Origin: Bacteroidia bacterium
Lineage (GTDB): Bacteria; Bacteroidota; Bacteroidia; Chitinophagales; UBA2359
Assembly: GCA_030427245.1 (NCBI GenBank)
Contig: JAUHXA010000053.1
Coordinates: 1-50,617, forward strand
Direction: 5' to 3'
DNA: 50,617 nucleotides
Under the pieces are notes generated by a model. It was not told the origin of the DNA. It saw only the letters and a program-made list of their open reading frames with translations, and searched no databases. Both the position numbers and the translations under genes were made by a program. This document shows, one piece after another, positions 8,184 through 16,594 of this stretch (positions are counted from its first letter, which is position 1; each line of letters begins with the position of its first letter).

Positions 8184-9209
8184 TTAGAAATCGAATAAAT
8201 CATTGTATTGACTCTTTTGTCCTTCTTCCCGTTCCTTTTTGGGTTGAACAGGTGCATCCAAATCAATGGTAATGTTGTCTTGTTCTACCTCTTTGATGAT
8301 GGTATTTTTTTCGTCACCCAACAAGAAAGAAGTGCCTTCTTTTTCCCATTTTTCGAGCATCGCCAAGCCTTTTTCTTCAAAGACACCGTTTTGAAGGTCA
8401 ATGGAATCCATAAAATTGTCGGAAATTTCCATGAACCGTTCCATTTCGCCTACTTTTCGTCCCACATCGTCTGCGATGGCTTCCATTGCTTGGTCAAACA
8501 TCATTCGTTTGTCCTTGTCTCCTGCAATAATGTTCATAGCTGATTTCATAGCCGAATGACTGGTACGTATGGCTTCACGTTCTCGTTTTTTCAGTTCGAC
8601 TTCATCTTGAACATCCTCCAAAAGGATTTCAGAAGTTTCGTACATTTTGGTTAGAACTCGATACATCACCTCCATTTTTTTGTAGAGGTCATCGAGTTTG
8701 AAGTTGGATTCTCGAAGACGACCTGCCTTTCGGGACTTCAAAATCATGATGTTTTCTTTGCCTTTTTCTTTAGCCCGACTCGCCAAAGCAAGGTTTTGCT
8801 CCATCATTGTGCGATTTTTGTCCATCATGGTTTTGAGCTTACGCATTTCGCCTCGAAGATTGGAGATTTGTTTGCCCATTTTTCGAAGGTTGTTGCGAAG
8901 GTCTTCCATGTAGGATTCGATGATTCCGATGGGGTCAATCTGCACAAAAATTCCTGTGATGAATCGCATAATGCTCTTGTAACCATACCATAGTAGGTTT
9001 CTGAATCTGGGGTCAACGACCACATAGACCATAACGGCTAAGACACCAATTAGCAGGGCGGCGGTAATGGTGTTTTGAAGTAGAGCAATGATGGCGGGTA
9101 AGAACATGAATAATCCATAAGCAGCCGCACCAACCATTGCAATGCCAAACAGTGCGCCCGTTTTTCCTTCTGGTCTTTTCCAAAAAGACTTTCCTTTTAT
9201 CTCTTGCAT
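8184..9209 (-). CDS. Membrane-anchored PspA/IM30-like coiled-coil protein
   Basis: A 341-residue protein starting at ATG 9207-9209; the reading frame is open 33 codons further up, but that part is non-coding in composition. Two membrane segments (about 17-43 and 46-66) are followed by a long alpha-helical coiled coil (about 92-300) whose beginning, QIDPIGIIESYMEDLRNNL, resembles the start of the PspA/Vipp1 helical hairpin (DP-x-IhhxYhxDhxxxL). The tail is acidic and ends in NDLFDF. PspA family proteins assemble on stressed inner membranes. The membrane anchor is unusual for PspA, so relationship could be convergent. It follows the soluble coiled-coil gene by 121 bp. Confidence 0.6.
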   Translation of the reverse strand: MQEIKGKSFWKRPEGKTGALFGIAMVGAAAYGLFMFLPAIIALLQNTITAALLIGVLAVMVYVVVDPRFRNLLWYGYKSIMRFITGIFVQIDPIGIIESYMEDLRNNLRKMGKQISNLRGEMRKLKTMMDKNRTMMEQNLALASRAKEKGKENIMILKSRKAGRLRESNFKLDDLYKKMEVMYRVLTKMYETSEILLEDVQDEVELKKREREAIRTSHSAMKSAMNIIAGDKDKRMMFDQAMEAIADDVGRKVGEMERFMEISDNFMDSIDLQNGVFEEKGLAMLEKWEKEGTSFLLGDEKNTIIKEVEQDNITIDLDAPVQPKKEREEGQKSQYNDLFDF

Positions 9210-9330
9210 AAATAATGTCGGTTTATGAGTGTTATTATTTGTTTTGTGTTTGTAATGAATAATCCGATTTAGGTTACAATTAGTTTCCTGTTTGTGAAAA
9301 ATTAACAAAAAAAAACAGGATTTGGATTTT

Positions 9331-10062
9331 TTAGCTCAAATATTTATTGATATTTTCAACATCTTTATCCATTTGGGTCAACAAATGGTCGTAAGTTGTG
9401 ATGAAACTGTCTCTTTCTTCCTGTACTTTTTCCTTCAAACCTTCGATTTGTTTACAGGTTTTATCCAATTCTGCTTGATGTTGACTAATTTCTTCAGTCA
9501 GCTTTTTGATTTGTTCTGATTTTTTCTGAATCATTTGGGTCAAATCATTGGTTCGTGCTTCGTTTTTGTGCAGTCGTCCTCCGATGTGTTTTTGAAGTTC
9601 GTTCCTAAAGCTGTCTTTTTCTTTCTCCAATACTTTTTTGTAAAAGTTTGCAGAATCCATGAGCTTTTGTTTGGTTAGCCCCATTGTTGAAGCTGTCGCA
9701 AAAGCAGATTGAAATTTTGCAGCCTCGTCTATAGGAATGTCTTTCAAGGCCGTCAAAGAATGTTTGAACTCTAGATAATCAAACCCTTCCATATTGTTTA
9801 CTTCGATGGCTTTCATCAGCATATCGTAGTATTTTTTGGTAACAGTAGGTTTTTTTGGTGTTGGAGGAGGAGGCATATCGGATTTATTTTTTTTGTTTGA
9901 AGGAGGCGTTTCCTCTTTAGATTCAGGCTTTTGGGTCGCTTCTTGTTGGACTTCTTTTTTAGGCTTATCCTTTTGCTCATTGATAGGAGCATTGGGTGTG
10001 TGCTCTTGCCCTTCTTCTTCTTCAACGATAAAAAGCGATTTTAAATTCTTTAGATTTATCAT
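9331..10062 (-). CDS. Soluble coiled-coil protein of unknown function
   Basis: A 243-residue cytoplasmic protein. Residues 15-75 are low complexity, rich in Glu, Lys, Pro and Gln (PPPPTPKK). A small helical region follows (about 76-130), and residues 140-243 form a heptad-rich coiled coil (QIKKLTEEISQHQAELDKTC). No catalytic motif is visible. It is the first gene of the minus-strand set and precedes the PspA-like protein, so a partner role (scaffold or regulator of the PspA-like oligomer) is plausible but inferred only from context. I do not recognise the family. Confidence 0.65.
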   Translation of the reverse strand: MINLKNLKSLFIVEEEEGQEHTPNAPINEQKDKPKKEVQQEATQKPESKEETPPSNKKNKSDMPPPPTPKKPTVTKKYYDMLMKAIEVNNMEGFDYLEFKHSLTALKDIPIDEAAKFQSAFATASTMGLTKQKLMDSANFYKKVLEKEKDSFRNELQKHIGGRLHKNEARTNDLTQMIQKKSEQIKKLTEEISQHQAELDKTCKQIEGLKEKVQEERDSFITTYDHLLTQMDKDVENINKYLS

Positions 10063-10219
10063 TTCTATTTGAGATACTTATTTGTTTGATTGCAATATAA
10101 GAAAAACAGCTTAAAATTAGAAAAACTTATGGAATTTGAGGAGTGGACTTGCATTTTCCAAAAAGAAATTGGATATTTAAAACGTAAATAATTTATTAAC
10201 CGTCAAATATTATTCCATT

Positions 10220-11407
10220 ATGAAGATAAAGTCAATCTCACCCACCCTCCTTTCAAGAGGGGAGTTTATCCAAAAGATAAATAACAGTAAAGTTACCTTT
10301 TCTTTGGTATTTATTTTTTTATTGCTGCTTTTTTCCGACGCTACAATGACTGCTCAAAACATCGCCACTTTTACAGACAAACATGGACGGTTTAAGGTGT
10401 TTGACAATGGTAAAATACAGGATTTAGAACACGAAGAAATAACAGAAGTTCATATTGGAGGGGACTATGTGGTGTATAAGGACAATATCAAACAAACAAA
10501 GCGGTACTTCAATGGGGAAGTGGAACACATTACGGACGACCAAAAAATCAAGTTTTACCCTGCTCAGTATTTGATGGGTGTTGTAGAGGGCTTTAAAGGA
10601 GAAATATTGAAGGTTTATTATGGGGGAGAGGAAGAATTGTTGACCATAGACCTACAAAGAGATGGTTTTGAAGTGGGAGATAGTGTTTTGGTTTTCATAG
10701 ATATTGACCAGTATTTGAGTGTCTTCTACAACGGAATGACGGATGAGTTGACGGGACGTTTTCCAGATGCTGACAATTTTAAAGTGAGTACCAATTCAGT
10801 GGCGTATATTGACAATTCGGGTAGCTTTTTGATTTTTCATGGGGGAGAAATTGCAGAAGTCTCTCACCGAGAGCCTTCCACAAAAGAAGATGGATACAGC
10901 TATCATGTGGGAGATAATTTTGTGGTTTTTATAGACGAAATGGGGAAGTTGGTGGCTTATGATGAAGGTGAATTGACCACCTTGACCGAATTTGAACCTG
11001 ATGCGTATGTTGCTGGAGATAAGATTGCCGCTTTCGTGAATGATAATGGACAGTACATGGTATATTGGAATGGTGAAGTGAAAGAACTTGCTCCAAGACC
11101 GCCCAAATTTCAGGCGATTGAAGACAACACTTTGGCGTATGTAGATGATAGAGGATATTTGAATGTATTCGACCAAGGCAAAAACGAGGTTTTGGAAATG
11201 TATGAACCAAAAAAGATTGAAGTCTTCAATGGGATTGTGGTGTATATGGATTTAGACGGGCGATTGAAGGCGTATTACGAAGGCAAGAAATTGAAGGTGT
11301 CGAATGAGATTGTCAAGGATTTTCGATTGGAGGGAAGGGTTATTTTATATACGGTCGGCAACAATGAAACGAAGATTTTTCACGATGGAAAACATTATTC
11401 GGGGTGA
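10220..11407 (+). CDS. Secreted repeat protein, beta-propeller-like
   Basis: A 395-residue exported protein. The N-terminus has an extended, partly odd leader before a hydrophobic segment (VFIFLLLLF, about residues 31-41) and a cleavage-like TAQ. The mature part is made of about seven imperfect 45-50-residue repeats with the pattern AYxDxxGxLxVFxxGexxxL followed by FxVGDN, all beta-strand-like, suggesting a propeller or solenoid. The final unit is GRLKAYYEGKKLKVSNE and the end is IFHDGKHYSG. A shortened, disrupted paralogue lies 540 bp downstream. Divergent from the coiled-coil gene at 10062. Function not recognised. Confidence 0.7.
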   Translation: MKIKSISPTLLSRGEFIQKINNSKVTFSLVFIFLLLLFSDATMTAQNIATFTDKHGRFKVFDNGKIQDLEHEEITEVHIGGDYVVYKDNIKQTKRYFNGEVEHITDDQKIKFYPAQYLMGVVEGFKGEILKVYYGGEEELLTIDLQRDGFEVGDSVLVFIDIDQYLSVFYNGMTDELTGRFPDADNFKVSTNSVAYIDNSGSFLIFHGGEIAEVSHREPSTKEDGYSYHVGDNFVVFIDEMGKLVAYDEGELTTLTEFEPDAYVAGDKIAAFVNDNGQYMVYWNGEVKELAPRPPKFQAIEDNTLAYVDDRGYLNVFDQGKNEVLEMYEPKKIEVFNGIVVYMDLDGRLKAYYEGKKLKVSNEIVKDFRLEGRVILYTVGNNETKIFHDGKHYSG

Positions 11408-11569
11408 TTAGGCAAATTCAAATTAAAAACTCAAATGCAAATTCAAACAATACTTTGTAAGCGAGCAAAGTAAATTGCAGAAATGCCTAATTTAATATTT
11501 TAGTTTGCCTAGTCCGAAAATACAAGCAATAAAATAACTCTGGTAGTAAATAATTCATATTTCTTGTAT

Positions 11570-11903
11570 GTCTGCTTAATAGCGTATAGGGTTTCATTGA
11601 CGTTCAAAAAATAAACGGGTATTTTGTACATCTAAAAGTTGTTTTACTCCTTATCATAGAGTACAAATTTATTAATTTGGAATTAATCGATACATTTAAA
11701 GCGCTTTGCCTGTTTCAAATTTCATCTAATCTACTCACAGGATTCTTAACAGAATGACAAAAGGGAGCGTGTCATATTGTAAATATCCTGTGAGAGCATA
11801 TCGATAAATTGTATTTAATGTATAAAACCTAATAAAAAACACAACACTAAAATTACCCGATTAATTTTTGAACGTCAATGAAACCCTACGCTATTGAGCA
11901 GAC
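11570..11903. mobile_element. Fold-back element, MITE-like (~334 bp)
   Basis: Terminal inverted repeats of about 40-55 bases: the left end GTCTGCTTAATAGCGTATAG continues into TTTCATTGACGTTCAAAAA and its inverted copy occupies about 11863-11903 with few mismatches. Inner parts also pair (CTCACAGGAT near 11735 with ATCCTGTGAG near 11787, and ATCGATA motifs), so almost the entire element is one imperfect palindrome. It contains no coding frame. TAT flanks both ends, possibly a 3-bp target duplication. It covers most of the 539-bp gap between the two repeat-protein genes and ends 43 bp before the paralogue's ATG. Bases 11408-11569 show nothing definite. Confidence 0.65.
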
Positions 11904-11946
11904 TATTATGAAAAAGTAATTGTGATAGTTAAAATTTTGTAATCAA

Positions 11947-12670
11947 ATGAAAAACAATACACTACTTCAATATAGTTTGTTGATTTTGGCAATTCTGTTG
12001 TTATTTTCTTCAATGGATGCTCAAAATATTGCGCCTTTTGTGGATAAATATGGACGCTTCAAAGTGTTTGACCATACTACTGTACAAAATGATTTTTGAA
12101 CCACAAAAGTATCAAAAGAGCACAAAAGAGATGGTTGAATTTCAGTTCTTTACTTTTATTTTCTTTGTGCCTTTTGTGGTTGAATTAAAAATGTACAGTA
12201 GTATGGTGTTTAACAATGGCATGATTCACGATTTGGAGCATAACGAAGTAAGTGAGGTTTCAACAGGTAGGGATTTTGTGGTCTATAGAAATAGCATTGG
12301 TCATGTGAAAGAATACGCAGAAGGAGAAGTGACCTATATTTCTAATAGCAGGAGATTGGAGTTTTTTGCAGTAATGGAATCAGACAATAGCCTCATAGTA
12401 GAATCAGGCTATCACCTATCTGTATTTGATACCGAAACAAAAACAAGAACGCTTTTGGAAACTTTGCGTATCAAAAAAGTACAATCATTTGATAAAGTAG
12501 TCGCTTATATGGATATAGATGGGCGATTGAAGGCGTATTATGAAGGGGAAAAGGTGAAAGTTTCGAATCAAATCATTCAAAGTTTTCAATTGATAGGTCG
12601 GGTCATTGTTTATACACTTAGAAACGGAAAGGTAAAGATTTTTCACAACGGCAAACATTATTCAGGTTGA
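11947..12670 (+). pseudogene. Disrupted paralogue of the secreted repeat protein
   Basis: Starts with ATG 11947 and a good signal peptide (LLILAILLLFSSMDAQ), followed by APFVDKYGRFKVFD, matching TFTDKHGRFKVFD of the intact gene upstream. At 12073 a 133-bp palindromic element interrupts the gene; translation then stops at TGA 12097-12099 after 50 codons. Homology resumes at 12206 in a frame shifted by one (FNNGMIHDLEHNEVSEV) and runs to the shared end IFHNGKHYSG. Removing the element and one target duplication restores a 193-residue frame, so the gene was intact when hit. It lacks the central repeats of its 395-residue relative. A start at 12017 would read through the element but would have no signal peptide. 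Confidence 0.8.
12073..12205. mobile_element. MITE (133 bp) with 9-bp target duplication
   Basis: Perfect 14-bp terminal inverted repeats, CATACTACTGTACA at 12073-12086 and its complement at 12192-12205, followed inward by an imperfect palindrome (CCACAAAAG ... CTTTTGTGG). It is flanked by GTGTTTGAC (12064-12072) and GTGTTTAAC (12206-12214), a 9-bp target-site duplication with one change. The intact paralogue upstream has a single GTGTTTGAC at the equivalent place, which confirms insertion. No coding capacity, so it must be moved by a transposase elsewhere. Confidence 0.85.
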
Positions 12671-12797
12671 AAACGTTTTTTTGCTACTTTTGGACAGGAA
12701 CTGCTGGATGCAAAGTAACTATTTGTAGCTTGTGGTTTTCTCTTACCGATAGAATAAGAGTTCGTTCATTATTTATTATCCTAATTATCAATTAACC

Positions 12798-13178
12798 ATG
12801 AGTGCAATAAGACAACAACAAGTAGCCAGTTTGATTAAGCGGACACTGAGCGAAATTTTTATCAAAGAAGGACGCAATATTTACAACAATGCTTTTGTGA
12901 CAATTACACAAGTCCGACTCACCCCCGATTTATCTGTGGCTCGAATTTATTTGAGCGTTTACAATATTCAAGACAAAGAGGATGTGATTACGATGATTTC
13001 TGAAAACGAGTACGGAATTCGTCGGCTTTTGGGCAATCGAATTCGCAATAAAGTACGTCACATTCCTGAATTGGAGTTTTACCTGGATGATACTTTGGAC
13101 GAAGTATATAAAATGGATAAACTCCTAGATGGTTTAGACATACAGCCCGAAAAAGAGGAAGACGATAGTGAGGAATAA
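12798..13178 (+). CDS. rbfA: 30S ribosome-binding factor A
   Basis: A 126-residue RbfA, the KH-fold factor that binds immature 30S subunits and helps 16S rRNA 5'-end processing and cold adaptation. Visible features are the N-terminal helix with RQQQVASLIKRTLSEI, VTITQVRLTPDLSVARIYLSV, and RNKVRHIPELEFYLDDTLDE before an acidic tail. Length is typical. It lies upstream of a LolC/E-type permease gene, an arrangement common in Bacteroidota. Confidence 0.96.
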   Translation: MSAIRQQQVASLIKRTLSEIFIKEGRNIYNNAFVTITQVRLTPDLSVARIYLSVYNIQDKEDVITMISENEYGIRRLLGNRIRNKVRHIPELEFYLDDTLDEVYKMDKLLDGLDIQPEKEEDDSEE

Positions 13179-13220
13179 TATTCTAAATCAATTATCATAA
13201 ATTCAAAAATCGTCTATCAT

Positions 13221-13254
13221 ACATCTTGTGTCCACCGGTTTTGATACAAGATGT
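13221..13254. terminator. Hairpin between rbfA and the permease
   Basis: Stem ACATCTTGT (13221-13229) / ACAAGATGT (13246-13254) with a 16-nt loop, 43 bp after rbfA. There is no U tract, so it may be an mRNA-processing or stabilising hairpin rather than a terminator. The rest of the gap ends in AACCAT/AACAAT simple sequence. Confidence 0.35.
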
Positions 13255-13344
13255 GCGATTACGTACTTTTTGAAGGAGGATTTTAATCAAGTATCGTATA
13301 TTTGGCAATCCAACCATAGAGCCATCTAACAATCCAACAATTTA

Positions 13345-14577
13345 ATGAACTTAGCCTTTCACATTGCCAAACGCTACCTGATTTCCAAAAAATCAACCAA
13401 TGCCATCAATGTCATTTCCTTTGTGTCGGTGATGGGAATGATAGTCGGAACAATGGCTTTGATACTGGTCTTATCGGTCTTCAATGGCTTTGAAGATTTG
13501 GTGACCTCGCTCTACAATACCTTCAATCCACATATCAAAATAACCGCAGAAGAAGGAAAGGTTTTTACACCCGACAGTTCAAAAGTACTACAACTTGAAG
13601 CTTTACCACAAGTCTTAGCCGTTTCTAAAGTATTGGAAGAAAATGCTTTATTGCAGTACCGAGAAGAAAACAATTTCATTGCTCGATTGAAGGGAGTGGA
13701 CAATAATTTTACCCAAGTTTCGCAAGTTGATACAGCTTTGATAGATGGCAGTTTTTTGTTGGAAGATGGAGCGATTGACTATGCCGTTTTGGGCTTGGGA
13801 GTGCAGAACATTTTGAGAGTCAATATCCACAACGAGTTTACACCTATTCGGGTCTATATGCCCAAACGGGATGTGAAGGTCAGTCGAATGCGTCCTGAAT
13901 CTGCCTTCAAACAAGAAATGATTTATCCTTCTGCTGTTTTTGCGATTCAACAAGATTTCGATGCACGCTATGCAATCGTACCTATTCGGTTTATGCGTGC
14001 GTTGTTGAATTATGACAAAGAAGTGAGCGCCATCGAAATAGCGCTGAAAAATGAGGAAGATGCAGACTATGTAAAAAAGCAGATTAAGACGATTATGGGC
14101 GAGGGCTTCTATGTGAAAGACCGATATGAACAAGACGAAACGCTCTACAAAATCATGACCGCTGAAAAATGGGTGGTCTATCTCATTCTTTCCTTTATTC
14201 TCATTGTTGCTTCCTTCAATATCATCGGTTCACTGTCCATGTTGGTCATCGAAAAAAAACACGACATTGGCATTTTGAAGGCAATGGGTGCAACGAAAAA
14301 CTTTGTCCGTCGAGTGTTTTTTATGGAGGGAGTGATGTTGTCTTTGAGTGGGGCAATTATTGGAGGCGTTTTGGCAACAGCTATCTGTTTGATTCAGCAA
14401 CATTTTGAAGTAATCAAACTGCAAGGAGCCTCGTTTTTAATTGATGCGTATCCGGTTAGTATGCGAATGGGTGATTTTGTGTTGGTGTTTGTGACGGTGA
14501 TGGTGATTTCGGTTTTGGCTTCGATTGTTCCTGCTCAACGAGCAGCAGAAACGAGTCAGTTGATGAAGGAAGAATAA
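13345..14577 (+). CDS. FtsX-family ABC permease (LolC/LolE-like)
   Basis: A 410-residue permease with the MacB/LolC architecture: one N-terminal membrane helix (about 20-45) preceded by AKRYLISKKSTNAINVISFVS, a large periplasmic domain (about 50-260), and three C-terminal helices containing IEKKHDIGILKAMGAT, the conserved cytoplasmic contact site for the ATPase. In Gram-negatives the LolCDE complex releases lipoproteins from the inner membrane. The ATPase partner is not nearby. LolE-type assignment is by architecture; a general export permease cannot be excluded. Confidence 0.88.
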   Translation: MNLAFHIAKRYLISKKSTNAINVISFVSVMGMIVGTMALILVLSVFNGFEDLVTSLYNTFNPHIKITAEEGKVFTPDSSKVLQLEALPQVLAVSKVLEENALLQYREENNFIARLKGVDNNFTQVSQVDTALIDGSFLLEDGAIDYAVLGLGVQNILRVNIHNEFTPIRVYMPKRDVKVSRMRPESAFKQEMIYPSAVFAIQQDFDARYAIVPIRFMRALLNYDKEVSAIEIALKNEEDADYVKKQIKTIMGEGFYVKDRYEQDETLYKIMTAEKWVVYLILSFILIVASFNIIGSLSMLVIEKKHDIGILKAMGATKNFVRRVFFMEGVMLSLSGAIIGGVLATAICLIQQHFEVIKLQGASFLIDAYPVSMRMGDFVLVFVTVMVISVLASIVPAQRAAETSQLMKEE

Positions 14578-14773
14578 GAATTGTGAAACGGTACAAAAAC
14601 TTACATCATCTATCGTACTTCATACATTCACCAGTTTCGAGCCTTCAATGAAGAACTCACAAATTAAGCGCACTCTATTTGGGTTTTCGATGTAAGATTA
14701 CCTGATTTGTGAATTTTGATATAGCTAAACAACATCAAAAAGCATATATCTACCCGTTTCGAGACTTGAATGG

Positions 14774-14813
14774 AAAGTACAAACTCAATAAATTGAATTT
14801 GAGTTTGTACTTT
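14774..14813. terminator. Bidirectional terminator-like hairpin
   Basis: Perfect 14-bp stem AAAGTACAAACTCA (14774-14787) / TGAGTTTGTACTTT (14800-14813), 12-nt loop, in the gap between two convergent genes. The flanks are A/T rich but without a long uninterrupted T run. Confidence 0.5.
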
Positions 14814-14829
14814 GAATTTGAAATTTTGT

Positions 14830-16428
14830 TTATTCCACCACATGCACCTCTTTCCCAGCCCTTGCAGGAGAAAAAGAAGCCGCACCCGCATTTTCAGCAT
14901 AGATGTAATACTCTAATTTTTGACCATTTTTGGCTTGCTTCAAACTCCCCGCAAAAATGCCATCTCCTTTTTTTCCATCATTGTGTTTGCGATCATCGAA
15001 TAACTCCATCACTTCAAAAACATCATTGGAATTATAGCGGTAATACACCTTCACATTCTCCGCTTTTTGGGTCTGTGCGATTATCCACACATCATCGTCC
15101 GCTTTCGTATTTTTGAAGGAATGTTTGGCAACCTCAATAGTCGGCGCAACTTTTAGCAGTTCAGGATGTTTTTTGAGGAATTGAGTACGAGCCGCCATCA
15201 ACTCCACGATTCCCAAAACGCTTTCTTCGGCAGAAACATGGATAGAACCCTCCATATTACTCATAAAATCATTGAAGGAAAAATACTTGTGTTCGTCCGC
15301 ACTCACCTCTTCTTTGATGGTCTCGTGCAACTCTCGGATTTGAGCCAAATAAGCATCGTTCAAAAAGTTTTCTTCCAAGATAGTCCGTAGGTGAGCAGTG
15401 TACATTTTTTGATACTGCTTGTTTTTCAACAATTGACTGATCAGAGGCTTATGTTCATTCTCCACATGAAGCATAGGATCCAACTGCTGCAATCCTGCCA
15501 AATCTAAGGATGCTCCTTCACCAGTGTTTTTGAAGCCTCCAAAAGAACGGTCTAAATCCCAAAGAATAGGAACAAACTGTCCATTGTCTTTTTGGTACAA
15601 ATAGTAGTTGTGTTCAATTTTTCCGATGTAACTACTCAAATTCACCAGTACATTGTTGAGTGCCAAATACCACAAAGCAGCATTGACATCCAAATGTTCT
15701 TCGATTTCGGCAGGCTTTCCATCCTTCAAAGCCTTGGTCAAGGCTATCAAGGACTTCCAAGAACTCTCATCACCCGACTTCAATTCATAAATAGATTGAT
15801 AGCAAGCCACATCATCTCCCAAGTACTCCAAAGAAGCACCCGTAGTTTTGTTGCACCCTTCTGCCTTTGTTGCGTTCCAATTTGGGTCTGCTTTGAAGAG
15901 AACAGGGTTGTCATCCGCAAAGTGTTTTTTCAAAAACGATTTATTCACCGCTTCAATGTTGACATACATACCGATTGCGGTTTCGTTCACACTGACTTTT
16001 GCATAATTTGCTTTTGGAACAGTCGCATATTTTCCTGCAATAGAATAACTCAGGACTTCTCGCAAAAAACTGGGATCCGCTATCACATTGGCGAGTTTGA
16101 TGGTTTTGTAGCCTTGATAGTTGGCCTTACTATCCGCTTCGTTGAGGTCAATATTGAAAGGATTTTTGAGCCTATCCGAATTGAAAGAGCTATTGCCTCG
16201 ATAGATGATATCCGCATCTCCGACCATATTGCCATTGATGTTGATACGTGCATTTAGGGACACCCCTTCTTCGTTGAGTTTGAGAGAATCCAAGACATTG
16301 TCCCAATTTTTCATTGGAAAAATGACGTGTACTTCTTGTATCTTCTTCAAATCGTAAAAATCTTGGGCAAAGGCGATTTGAGAAAACAAGAGAGAAATAA
16401 GAAATAAAGAACTTAAAGTCTTTTTCAT
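14830..16428 (-). CDS. CotH kinase family exported protein
   Basis: A 532-residue protein starting at ATG 16426-16428, giving a standard signal peptide (SSLFLISLLFSQIAFA). The frame stays open 23 codons upstream, but those residues are not signal-like. The body matches the CotH family: an N-terminal beta domain with ADIIYRGNSSFN, SFLREVLSYSIAGKY, and the atypical-kinase signature region ILWDLDRSFGG. Members in spore formers phosphorylate coat proteins; in Bacteroidota they are secreted and mostly uncharacterised. The C-terminal ~90 residues look like an added beta-sandwich (YYRYNSNDVFEVMEL ... YIYAENAGAASFSPA). Convergent with the FtsX-family gene. Confidence 0.85.
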   Translation of the reverse strand: MKKTLSSLFLISLLFSQIAFAQDFYDLKKIQEVHVIFPMKNWDNVLDSLKLNEEGVSLNARININGNMVGDADIIYRGNSSFNSDRLKNPFNIDLNEADSKANYQGYKTIKLANVIADPSFLREVLSYSIAGKYATVPKANYAKVSVNETAIGMYVNIEAVNKSFLKKHFADDNPVLFKADPNWNATKAEGCNKTTGASLEYLGDDVACYQSIYELKSGDESSWKSLIALTKALKDGKPAEIEEHLDVNAALWYLALNNVLVNLSSYIGKIEHNYYLYQKDNGQFVPILWDLDRSFGGFKNTGEGASLDLAGLQQLDPMLHVENEHKPLISQLLKNKQYQKMYTAHLRTILEENFLNDAYLAQIRELHETIKEEVSADEHKYFSFNDFMSNMEGSIHVSAEESVLGIVELMAARTQFLKKHPELLKVAPTIEVAKHSFKNTKADDDVWIIAQTQKAENVKVYYRYNSNDVFEVMELFDDRKHNDGKKGDGIFAGSLKQAKNGQKLEYYIYAENAGAASFSPARAGKEVHVVE

Positions 16429-16594
16429 TAGAAGTATGTTTATGTTTTTTGAAGAATTTAGACGAATAAAGGTACTGTTTTTATCAAAAAATGCCATTTT
16501 AGGGTGTTAATGCCTGTTAAAAGTAGTTTAATGCAATATTTCCCCAAAAAGAACTATTATCTTTACGAGCATTTTTTACGGAAAAATAAACCAA

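Noticed and set aside
12017-12670. A genuine 217-residue gene
   Set aside because: Its first 63 residues are an out-of-frame reading of the paralogue's 5' end and of the MITE; only the part after 12206 is homologous. It is treated as part of a pseudogene.
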